8,516 bases of DNA from Campylobacterales bacterium (GTDB lineage: Bacteria; Campylobacterota; Campylobacteria; Campylobacterales; QNZT01). The DNA is taken from positions 1 through 8,516 of the forward strand of contig JALULO010000186.1 in the NCBI GenBank assembly GCA_027056215.1, given 5' to 3'. Position numbers and translations under genes: made by a program. Below the pieces are notes generated by a model. That model saw only the letters and a list, made by a program, of their open reading frames with translations, was not told where the DNA came from and did no database searches. Positions within the stretch are counted from its first letter, which is position 1. Every line of letters begins with the position of its first letter. Of this stretch, positions 1 to 6,728 are shown in pieces.

Positions 1-1120
1 TATCTTCTAAAATCGTCATCCGTAAAAAGGAGATATCCACAATATCTCCAACATATGAGTGCTTACCCTTATACACTTTAACACGATCACCCACATGAAA
101 ACTACCGCCAAATACAATCACCATCCAGCCCAAAGAACTCATAAAAAGATCTTTCATAGCGATAGCAATACCGGCAGAGGCAAACCCAAGTACTGTTACA
201 AGATAGGTAACATTTTCTAAAAAAGAGAAAAGAAGTACCATCGATATCAATACAAAGTTACTAAAGTTGATAATCTTGTTTGCCATATAATAACGTTCAT
301 TGTCAGTGATGGTTTTTTTAGCAAGATATTTAAAGAAGAAGGAAAAAAGTATAATCACAGCCACAATAATCAAAATATTGAAAAGCCGTTCCATCTGTAC
401 TTTGATATCAGCTGTTACTTTCAGTTTAGAATCTTCGACCTTCTTAGCATATAATCGATAAGTATTTGCAGCAAGTTTATATGCTGGTGTGATTTCCTGT
501 ATCTCTTTGGTTACTTTTGGACTATTTCCCAAAAGCCTATTTTGTTCATGCAACTGTGTTAAGAGATTGTCCAATCCATTAAGATCGCGTTGAAAATGTT
601 CACGTTCTTTTTTTAATAATTTAAGATATCGAAATCCATTTAAGATATCAAGTGGAGATTCAATAATCGGTGCTTTTTCAATATCTTTTGGCTTTGTTAA
701 AGACTCAAAAGGAGGAATCCTAAAATCTTTTAACAATTCAATCTGATTTTCAAGTGCTTTTTCTTCATTAAGCATATTAGTATATACAAGAGGATCTTTT
801 TGATACTTTTTGTATTTCACTTCTTTTTGAAGGCTACTCAGTTTCTTCTTAAGATCAAGATAAACCTGATGATTATTATACTTGGTATACCAAACATCTG
901 TGTTTAATGCTTCATTGATTTTATTAAGTTTTGCTATTTTTTCCTGATTTTGCTGAATCTTTTCCTGCGCTTCTTCCAATGCTTTTTGAGAATCTTGTAT
1001 CTTCGTTTTTGTTTGATTTTTTTCAACTAAAAGCTCATCCTGACCAGTCGTTTCTAGGGCAAATGAAAAAGAAAAAAGTAGAAGAAGCGCCCCTAAAATA
1101 GGAAAAAATCTATTTTTCAT
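1..1120 (-). CDS. MscS-family mechanosensitive ion channel with long periplasmic coiled-coil N-terminus (partial, C-terminus off window)
   Basis: The frame reads through without a stop from the ATG at 1120 to the window edge, giving 373 residues. Residues 1-22 form a Sec signal peptide (MKNRF, hydrophobic LGALLLLFSFSFA). Residues about 33-75 are rich in E, K and Q and look like a coiled coil, and more charged helical sequence continues to about 240. Membrane segments follow at about 247-266 and 283-301. The pore-lining third helix, about 304-335, carries the Gly/Ala pattern ASAGIAIAMKDL. It leads into the MscS beta domain (FGGSFHVGDRVKVYKGK, then YVGDIVDISFLRMTIL). The family opens in response to membrane tension and releases solutes during hypo-osmotic shock in the inner membrane. 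The start overlaps the aroB end by 11 bases. GGAAG about 10 bases upstream, inside aroB, is a possible ribosome site. The order aroB then MscS gene is, from memory, conserved in Campylobacter and Helicobacter. The missing part should hold the rest of the cytoplasmic cage. Confidence 0.92.
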   Translation of the reverse strand, partial: MKNRFFPILGALLLLFSFSFALETTGQDELLVEKNQTKTKIQDSQKALEEAQEKIQQNQEKIAKLNKINEALNTDVWYTKYNNHQVYLDLKKKLSSLQKEVKYKKYQKDPLVYTNMLNEEKALENQIELLKDFRIPPFESLTKPKDIEKAPIIESPLDILNGFRYLKLLKKEREHFQRDLNGLDNLLTQLHEQNRLLGNSPKVTKEIQEITPAYKLAANTYRLYAKKVEDSKLKVTADIKVQMERLFNILIIVAVIILFSFFFKYLAKKTITDNERYYMANKIINFSNFVLISMVLLFSFLENVTYLVTVLGFASAGIAIAMKDLFMSSLGWMVIVFGGSFHVGDRVKVYKGKHSYVGDIVDISFLRMTILED

Positions 1121-2162
1121 CTATAAATTCTTCCAAAACGTCCAAAACTATCATCTTGTCTATATCAGTTCGCATTTCATATCCGCCGATTTCTTTTGGT
1201 AAGATAAATGTAATTTTGGCATTTTTTGTTTTTTTATCCAAGAAAAAGGCATCATAAAAAGTATGGGCATCTGTTATACCAAAGCTAACTGGTAAATCAT
1301 ATTTCAATAGTAATTGTTCAATTTTATCAGCATCTTTACTACATAATAAACCAAGCTTTACAGCCAATTTATTTGCCATCACCATACCGATAGAGACAGC
1401 TTCTCCATGAAGGAAACGGCTATAATTTGTCATATTTTCTATCACATGTGCAAAGGTATGTCCATAATTTAAAACAGCACGTATGCCTTTCTCTTTCTCA
1501 TCCTGACCGACAACCCACGCTTTTGTTTCAACACTTTTTTGAATGGCAGTAGCAAGATCTTTTTGACTATGTAAATCATGTTGTTCTAACCAAACAAAAA
1601 AATCACGATCAAATGTAACAGCCATTTTTACGATTTCCGCAACACCAGCACCAAACTCTCTTTTTTGTAATGTTTGCAAAAATGGTGTTTGAATATAGAC
1701 AGCTTTGGGCTGATAAAAAGCACCAATCAAGTTTTTGCCATAAGCATTGTTGATACCCGTTTTACCACCGACACTTGCATCAACCTGAGAAAGCAAAGTT
1801 GTAGGAATCTGTATAAAATCGATACCTCGTTGAAATATTGATGCTGCATATCCAGTCATATCACCAATAACACCACCACCAAATGCGATAAGGAGACTTG
1901 AACGATCAAAACGATGGTTAAATAAATTTTCAAGAATCATATCAAGCGACTTTTGGTTTTTATATGCTTCACCATCAGGAACTGTAATCACATACAACTC
2001 TTTTGCGCTAATCATATTAAGCAAGACTTTGAGATGCAACCCTGCAACTTTTGGATTAGTTACAATAGCAACTTTTCGATCAAATTCAAGTTTTTGCAAC
2101 TCATCAATGTATATAGTATAATTTAGTGATTTCTGATTTTCAAAGTTGATTTCTGTTTGCAT
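1110..2162 (-). CDS. aroB: 3-dehydroquinate synthase AroB
   Basis: This enzyme converts DAHP to 3-dehydroquinate, step two of the shikimate pathway to aromatic amino acids and folate, using NAD+ and a divalent metal in the cytoplasm. In the 350-residue form, the NAD-binding loop GGGVIGDMTGY lies at 95-105, followed by IPTTLLSQVDASVGGKTG (119-136) and KNLIGAFYQP. The three metal ligands are E176 (GVAEIVK), H235 (LNYGHTF) and H252 (LHGEAV). All key residues are present and the length is normal for bacterial AroB. I chose the ATG at 2162 because GAGGGA sits six bases upstream. An in-frame ATG at 2183 would add seven residues but has no ribosome site. The stop overlaps the start of the MscS gene by 11 bases, so the two are probably co-transcribed. 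A TATAAT box at 2203-2208 and a hairpin at 2215-2241 suggest its own promoter. Confidence 0.97.
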   Translation of the reverse strand: MQTEINFENQKSLNYTIYIDELQKLEFDRKVAIVTNPKVAGLHLKVLLNMISAKELYVITVPDGEAYKNQKSLDMILENLFNHRFDRSSLLIAFGGGVIGDMTGYAASIFQRGIDFIQIPTTLLSQVDASVGGKTGINNAYGKNLIGAFYQPKAVYIQTPFLQTLQKREFGAGVAEIVKMAVTFDRDFFVWLEQHDLHSQKDLATAIQKSVETKAWVVGQDEKEKGIRAVLNYGHTFAHVIENMTNYSRFLHGEAVSIGMVMANKLAVKLGLLCSKDADKIEQLLLKYDLPVSFGITDAHTFYDAFFLDKKTKNAKITFILPKEIGGYEMRTDIDKMIVLDVLEEFIDEK

Positions 2163-2166
2163 ACAA

Positions 2167-2172
2167 TCCCTC
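2167..2172 (-). promoter_or_regulatory. aroB ribosome binding site deciding the start
   Basis: GAGGGA on the minus strand ends four bases before the ATG at 2162, and its GAGG core sits six bases before it. No comparable motif precedes the earlier in-frame ATG at 2183, so this site favours the shorter 350-residue AroB. Confidence 0.7.
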
Positions 2173-2202
2173 AATGTTATCATTATGATCTATAATGCAG
2201 AT

Positions 2203-2208
2203 ATTATA
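2203..2208 (-). promoter_or_regulatory. Candidate -10 box for aroB-mscS
   Basis: A perfect TATAAT lies in the only real intergenic gap, preceded by the T/A-rich TTATTTAAA. It would start transcription near 2195, giving a leader of roughly 33 bases before the aroB ATG. There is no TTGACA-like -35: the bases at the right distance read AGGTGT. Campylobacterota sigma-70 promoters are known to depend mainly on the -10 and upstream A/T periodicity, so this absence is not strong evidence against it. In DNA this AT-rich a TATAAT can occur by chance; its position after a hairpin and before a gene is the main support. Confidence 0.45.
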
Positions 2209-2214
2209 TTTAAA

Positions 2215-2241
2215 TAAGCTTTAGGACACCTCTAAAGCTTA
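2215..2241 (-). terminator. Hairpin on the RCK-gene stop codon, weak terminator or attenuator candidate
   Basis: Arms TAAGCTTTAG (2241-2232) and CTAAAGCTTA (2224-2215) are perfect complements over ten pairs, with the seven-base loop AGGTGTC. The first three bases of the stem are the TAA stop of the RCK/TrkA-N gene. In the direction of transcription the stem is followed by TTTAAATA, a poor U-tract, and the stem has only three G-C pairs. It may therefore end transcription only partly, or protect the 3' end. No U-tract follows in the plus direction. Confidence 0.4.
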
Positions 2242-3648
2242 AGACTCATATGGTAAAAAAAGTTGGGGCTTATCAAAAAAGCGTACATACTGCTCTTCGA
2301 GGTTTGTAGATAAAAAAGAGAACCAACCTGATTTTAGTATCTTTTTATCAAAAACGATAAGTTGTAGATAATCATCTTGTTGCATCAAAGTACGGATTGG
2401 ATTCTTCTTTGTTTTGATGATACGTACTTTCTCTTCAAAAAGTTTTGAAAGATTCTCAAAATGTTCAGCGATTTTTATACACTCCTCATCCATATCGGGT
2501 TCAAATTCAATCAGAGATATGTCTATATGTAACTGTGATGCGATATCAAAAATAATCGATGAGAGCTGTTCAACTTTCTCACTGCTACGGTTTAGTACAA
2601 CAGTATGTTTTATCTTTAAAAACCCATCATCACCGATTTTGAAAATTGGCAAATGTAACAAATATAACAGATCAATATGCTCTTTAAAAAAGTTTTTATT
2701 GGTGATAATCAAACCGATGTAATATTGTGTAATATCTTGTAAAACTATATCTTCTAATTCCTGACTTAAAAAATCAAGTACGATTTCCATACTGGTACTT
2801 TGCTGGTAACTTTTCAGTTTATCAAGTGTCTTTCCATAGGTTGGATTTAAAATCCGAAAAACAAGCTTTTTACTGTTTAAATTTGCGTGTAATAGCATCG
2901 CATCATTACATAACTTTTGAATCTCTTTCTCTGACATTTCAACCATATCAAGTACGACATAAATATTTTGACCAAAGGGAAGTGGAAATTGTCCAAATTG
3001 TCGATTGATACTTTTATAAACACCTTTTAAAACATTGGGATTACCCACTACTAAGATGTTATCATTGGGCAGCAACATCGTTTTAGGCTGCGGGAGTATA
3101 ATCTGTTGTTCTCTAAATATCGCGGCAATACGCCATCTTTTTTGCTCAATATTTCCTACATGACGATAGACATAAGCACTTCCAAAAGGAATCTTATACT
3201 CCATGATTTCACCCAGACCAAGTCCAATATTTTGTGCAAATAGTGGAATATCCGGTAAATAGTTACTTAAAATATTGGCATAGCGTTCATTGATATCGAT
3301 AGTTGTTGTATTGTTATCTTCAAATTGTATACCCCATTTATCAAAAATGACAACAGAAAGTATCGGTGATACTTTACATATATTTTCATAGGTTGCTACC
3401 ATATCAATTTTATTACCAAGAACCAACATCGCCTGATAAAATTCTATATCATCAAGAAGCATCGACAATTTGGTAAAACTGGTTGGATCAAAAGCATAGT
3501 AAATAAACTTATCTGATTTTTGCACGGGAAGCGTTGACTCTTTATAATAAACAATATGATAGACATTATCAGAAGCATCCAGATCCTTGATACGCTCCAA
3601 AAAAGTTCTGGCTATCGTACCATCAGCTACAATCAAGATTCTTTTCAT
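2239..3648 (-). CDS. RCK/TrkA-N domain protein (COG3400-like) with predicted USP-like C-terminal half
   Basis: This is a 469-residue soluble protein with no membrane segment. Residues 1 to about 115 form a Rossmann-type RCK_N domain: strand KRILIVADG, then the alternating pattern NVYHIVYY, MLVLGNK and SVVIFD. The dinucleotide loop is degenerate, with G10-TIAR in place of GxGxxG. Residues about 140-215 resemble RCK_C (LGEIMEYKIPFGSAYVYR, then LLPNDNILVVGNP), the ligand-binding module of potassium channels and TrkA. Residues about 226-469 look like two consecutive alpha/beta units, each opening with a strand (NIYVVLDM; KHTVVLNRSS) and closing near a Leu-Pro (LHLPIFKIG; LFLPYES), which I infer to be USP-like. 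A role in potassium or ligand-gated ion control is inferred from RCK family knowledge, and no partner channel is identified. The ATG at 3648 was chosen because AAGG lies five bases upstream. A TTG at 3669 would run inside the previous gene. The spacing to that gene is two bases. Confidence 0.85.
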   Translation of the reverse strand: MKRILIVADGTIARTFLERIKDLDASDNVYHIVYYKESTLPVQKSDKFIYYAFDPTSFTKLSMLLDDIEFYQAMLVLGNKIDMVATYENICKVSPILSVVIFDKWGIQFEDNNTTTIDINERYANILSNYLPDIPLFAQNIGLGLGEIMEYKIPFGSAYVYRHVGNIEQKRWRIAAIFREQQIILPQPKTMLLPNDNILVVGNPNVLKGVYKSINRQFGQFPLPFGQNIYVVLDMVEMSEKEIQKLCNDAMLLHANLNSKKLVFRILNPTYGKTLDKLKSYQQSTSMEIVLDFLSQELEDIVLQDITQYYIGLIITNKNFFKEHIDLLYLLHLPIFKIGDDGFLKIKHTVVLNRSSEKVEQLSSIIFDIASQLHIDISLIEFEPDMDEECIKIAEHFENLSKLFEEKVRIIKTKKNPIRTLMQQDDYLQLIVFDKKILKSGWFSFLSTNLEEQYVRFFDKPQLFLPYES

Positions 3649-3650
3649 CT

Positions 3651-4022
3651 CTACCTTGCTTTGGTGCAATTACACTGATTTAGTACCACACTTTTAACTA
3701 TATTTTTTTTCTGATCCAGTAAACCAACATAACACTTACCCTCTTTTAGATATAGCATAAGTATTTTTTCACTTCCTCGCACACCAACCAATCGATCATC
3801 CATACCATAAGAAAATTTTGGATGATTAGAAAGTACCAGATATGCACTTTTTGTAAACAGATCTTTAGAAATTTTAATATCCGGCAAATTGGTTAAAGTC
3901 GCAATACTTGATTTTAGATTTTTAGAACATTTTGAATCCATAGTACGTAAGGCTGGCTGATAGGTTTGCGACATACTACATCCTTGTAAAAGTATTAAAA
4001 ACAACACCCATAGCACTTGCAT
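3651..4022 (-). CDS. Small orphan lipoprotein, unknown function
   Basis: I do not recognise this 123-residue protein. It starts MQVLWVLFLILLQGC, a short signal sequence with a lipobox-like LQGC, so C15 would be the lipidated residue. The mature part is about 108 residues, basic near the start (KCSKNLKSS). It then has likely beta strands (AYLVLSNH, EKILMLYL, KCYVGLLD, IVKSVVL) and ends in NQCNCTKAR. Cysteines at 32, 97, 117 and 119 could form disulfides in the periplasm. The ATG at 4022 begins one base after the stop of the S41 protease and has no clear ribosome site, so translation is probably coupled to that gene. An in-frame upstream start at 4088 would put 22 hydrophilic residues before the signal sequence and is rejected. 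Genomic pairing with the protease hints that it acts with it, but nothing in the sequence shows this. Confidence 0.72.
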   Translation of the reverse strand: MQVLWVLFLILLQGCSMSQTYQPALRTMDSKCSKNLKSSIATLTNLPDIKISKDLFTKSAYLVLSNHPKFSYGMDDRLVGVRGSEKILMLYLKEGKCYVGLLDQKKNIVKSVVLNQCNCTKAR

Positions 4023-4023
4023 T

Positions 4024-5436
4024 TTAGTAGATACCAAATCTTGCTCTAAAATTATTATGCTCCGAAAAGAAGGATTTTGGTCTTGCATATAGCGTACGGG
4101 ATTTTTGACAATTATTATACTTCATGTAATACAGTGCTTCGGCAAATAGTGCTTCATGTGGATCAACATAATCATGGAAAAAATCATCATCTACCTGACA
4201 CTTTGGTGCGATACCGTCTACATAATCTCCAGTATCATCTGCATTTACACTTTTCATCTGCACCGGCAATATATATTTATCACAATAAGCCCCGCCAATC
4301 ATAGCATATGGTTTACCACACGTTGCATCTCCTATCTGAACAACATCGATACCAGTTACAGAAGCGCGTAATGCGTTGATCACCAACTCACTTGCAGAAC
4401 AACTGCTTTTGGTTGTCAATATAAAAATACGATTTAAATTTAGAGCATTTGAAGGTCTGTTTTCAAAATAGACGGTATCATTATAGCTACTATATTTTTG
4501 ATTAAAAAGTTGTTTTTCAAATATTTTACCTTCTGTTTTAGAACCACCAATCAAAGAAGCAAGATGATTTGCAATATAGACATATCCACCACCGTTATAG
4601 CGTAAATCCAAAACCAACTCATCTATCCCCTTTTGAGAAAAAGTTTTAAATGCCTGATTGAGTTCTGCTTCGGAAGTTCCTACAAAGGATTGAAAAAGCA
4701 AATAGCCTATCTTTTTGTTATCGATATTCACAACTTGATCTTTGATAACAGTTTTAACATCAAATTCTCTTTTACTGATCGTTTTTTGTTCAAAACTACC
4801 ATCTGTATGTTTGATTGTAGCGGTAACGGTAAGATTATCATCCCCACTAAAATAGTGCTCCATTAGCTTTGTATCATGGTAGATTGTATTGATATCTATG
4901 TTATCTACAGCTGTTATTTGATCTGAACGTTTCAAACCGGCGATATCTGCTGGAGATCCAGGATACACTAATAAAACCAATATACTTTGCACATAAGAAG
5001 TATCACCGGCAAAGACAAACTCAAATCCAAACCCAGTATTTTTACCGGCTTGAAAAAAATTGTTATACTCTTTTTTACCCATGATAAAACTAAAATGATC
5101 TTTGTCATTTCGTAAATCTTGTAAAAGTGTTTCTTCATCAGGATAGGTTATATTGTCATCATAATCAACTTCTTTTGTTACATCAGCCCAGAGATAGCTA
5201 TCATGAAAAAGGTCATAGACAAACTTCTTTTTGCTTTGTAGTGTACAAATTTTAGGAGGTTGAACCTCTCCAAAAATCTCATTTTTCGTTTGTGTATTGT
5301 TGTTGTCGGCTTCAGTACTTGGCTTTGGATTTATAGAACTATTTGTATCACTTTGTAAAGAGCCGGACGAGTTACAAGCCGCCAATAACATACATATCCA
5401 AACTATAATGATAGATTTTACAAAAGCGACTTTCAT
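4024..5436 (-). CDS. S41-family (CtpA/Prc-type) PDZ serine protease, predicted lipoprotein
   Basis: This is a 470-residue protein. Residues 1-20 are a lipoprotein signal (MKVAFVK, hydrophobic core, lipobox LAAC), so C21 is the lipid anchor and the protein should face the periplasm. A Ser/Asn/Thr-rich linker runs to about 55. An N-terminal helical region (62-130) precedes a PDZ-like domain at about 134-225 (TGFGFEF, PGSPADIAGLKRSDQI). The S41 core follows: KIGYLLFQSF (242-251), ELVLDLRYNGGG (273-284), SSCSASELVINAL (344-356) and GDATCGKPYAM (369-379). By comparison with Prc, the catalytic dyad is S347 and K375. Both are present, but 28 residues apart rather than the usual 25. The tail has GDYVDGIAP and DPHEAL, typical of a lipoprotein S41 subgroup I recall from Proteobacteria. 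The start at 5436 has GGAG five bases upstream. It follows hisD by two bases and precedes the small lipoprotein by one. The substrate is unknown. Confidence 0.93.
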   Translation of the reverse strand: MKVAFVKSIIIVWICMLLAACNSSGSLQSDTNSSINPKPSTEADNNNTQTKNEIFGEVQPPKICTLQSKKKFVYDLFHDSYLWADVTKEVDYDDNITYPDEETLLQDLRNDKDHFSFIMGKKEYNNFFQAGKNTGFGFEFVFAGDTSYVQSILVLLVYPGSPADIAGLKRSDQITAVDNIDINTIYHDTKLMEHYFSGDDNLTVTATIKHTDGSFEQKTISKREFDVKTVIKDQVVNIDNKKIGYLLFQSFVGTSEAELNQAFKTFSQKGIDELVLDLRYNGGGYVYIANHLASLIGGSKTEGKIFEKQLFNQKYSSYNDTVYFENRPSNALNLNRIFILTTKSSCSASELVINALRASVTGIDVVQIGDATCGKPYAMIGGAYCDKYILPVQMKSVNADDTGDYVDGIAPKCQVDDDFFHDYVDPHEALFAEALYYMKYNNCQKSRTLYARPKSFFSEHNNFRARFGIY

Positions 5437-5438
5437 AA

Positions 5439-6728
5439 CTACTCCAGTCTCATCTCAACAGATTTTTGATGGGCTTGTAAGCCTTCTGTTTGGGCGAGCA
5501 AGGCACACGCATCACCCAATGCTTGAACACCTTCTTGACTCATAGAGATGATAGAAGATTTTTTAAGAAAAACTTCTACATTTAACGGTGAATAAAATTT
5601 TGCTGTACCACCTGTTGGCAGGGTATGATTTGGACCTGCAATATAATCGCCTATCGCTTCTGGTGTATATTTACCCATAAAAATCGCACCTGCGTGTTTG
5701 ATTTTTGGTAAAAGAGAAAAAGGATTTTCAATCATCAACTCCAGATGTTCAGGTGCAATCTGATTCATGTAAAATACAGCTTCATCCAAATCTTTGACAA
5801 CAATTATCGCACCCCGAGTTTCGATCGATTTACGCGCTATCTCTTGACGTGGAAGTGTTTTTAAAGCTGCTTCTATCTCTACCTCTACAAGATCAGCGAT
5901 CTGCTGACTGCTTGTGATAAGTAAAGAACTCGCCATCTCATCATGTTCTGCCTGACTTAAAAGATCCATCGCTAAAAGTTTGGGATCACTACTTGCATCT
6001 GCGATGATACCTATCTCACTAGGACCTGCAATCATGTCGATATTAACTTCCCCGTAAACCAGTTTTTTTGCCGTTGCAACAAAGATATTTCCAGGACCGG
6101 TCACTACATCTGTTTTAGGAATACTCTGTGTTCCATATGCCATCGCACCTATCGCACTTGCACCACCGACTTTATACGCTTTTTGGATACCACACAGATG
6201 CATCGCTGCTAAAAGTAGTACATTGATTTCATTGTTTGGTGTTGGGGTACAAACAACAATCTCTTCTACACCTGCAACGATAGCTGGAATCGCATTCATC
6301 AAAAGAGAACTCGGATAAGCTGCTTTACCACCAGGGATATAAAGCCCCGCCCTATCAACAGCCGTAACTTTTTGTCCCAATACAGAGCCGTTTGACTCAA
6401 AATCTAACCATGATTTTGGCATCTGCTGACGGTGAAAACGCTCAATCCTCTCATACGCCAAATGCAATGCATCTCTTAACTTTGTATCAAGTCCATCATA
6501 TGCTTTTTTCATCTCTTTTGTATCTATTTGAAGATTAGCATCATCTCCAACTTCCCAATGATCAAACTTTGCGATATCCCTTTTTATCGCATCATTTCCT
6601 TGGATTTTAATCGCATCTAAGATGGACTTTACAAGCGATGAAACATCATCCATATCCATTTTTCCACGTGTTAAAAGCTCTTCAAACTGACTTCGAAAAT
6701 CTACTTGCGTACTATCTATCTTTCTCAA
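5439..6728 (-). CDS. hisD: Histidinol dehydrogenase HisD
   Basis: This enzyme oxidises L-histidinol to L-histidine in two NAD+-dependent steps, the last steps of histidine synthesis, as a zinc-dependent cytoplasmic dimer. The protein is 429 residues, the family's normal length. Recognisable blocks are DRAGLYIPGGKAAYPSSLLM (125-144), VTGPGNIFVATAK (209-221) and IAGPSEIGIIAD (233-244). By alignment with the E. coli enzyme the zinc ligands are Q259, H262, D361 and H420, and the catalytic pair is E327-H328 (APEHLEL). All are present. The start is TTG at 6728: AGAGGA sits six bases upstream, and the resulting N-terminus (MRKIDSTQVDF) matches the length I recall for Sulfurimonas HisD. No in-frame ATG occurs until residue 24. 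It overlaps the preceding PLP-enzyme gene by 17 bases. No other histidine gene is nearby, which fits scattered his genes in many Campylobacterota. Confidence 0.97.
   Translation of the reverse strand: MRKIDSTQVDFRSQFEELLTRGKMDMDDVSSLVKSILDAIKIQGNDAIKRDIAKFDHWEVGDDANLQIDTKEMKKAYDGLDTKLRDALHLAYERIERFHRQQMPKSWLDFESNGSVLGQKVTAVDRAGLYIPGGKAAYPSSLLMNAIPAIVAGVEEIVVCTPTPNNEINVLLLAAMHLCGIQKAYKVGGASAIGAMAYGTQSIPKTDVVTGPGNIFVATAKKLVYGEVNIDMIAGPSEIGIIADASSDPKLLAMDLLSQAEHDEMASSLLITSSQQIADLVEVEIEAALKTLPRQEIARKSIETRGAIIVVKDLDEAVFYMNQIAPEHLELMIENPFSLLPKIKHAGAIFMGKYTPEAIGDYIAGPNHTLPTGGTAKFYSPLNVEVFLKKSSIISMSQEGVQALGDACALLAQTEGLQAHQKSVEMRLE
5442..5445 (-). promoter_or_regulatory. Ribosome binding site of the S41 protease, inside the hisD 3' end
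   Basis: GGAG lies five bases before the ATG at 5436 and falls within the last hisD codons. It fixes the protease start and indicates re-initiation or coupling after hisD translation. Confidence 0.6.

Noticed and set aside
2188..2193. Second AT-rich -10-like box (TATAGAT region) closer to aroB
   Set aside because: It is a poorer match than the TATAAT at 2203-2208.
2414..2722. Open frame of 102 codons on the plus strand
   Set aside because: It lies wholly antisense to the RCK gene, shows no family motif and has a low-complexity Ser/Cys/Ile-rich product typical of an antisense shadow.
3649..3669. TTG-initiated seven-residue N-terminal extension of the RCK protein
   Set aside because: It would overlap the preceding gene's last codons, whereas the ATG at 3648 begins the expected first Rossmann strand and has AAGG five bases upstream.
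4023..4088. 22-residue N-terminal extension of the small lipoprotein
   Set aside because: It would place hydrophilic sequence before a clean signal peptide and overlap the protease gene by 65 bases.
5297..5545. Plus-strand open frame of 82 codons across the hisD/protease junction
   Set aside because: It is antisense to the lipoprotein signal region and the hisD end, both strongly supported, and has no recognisable domain.
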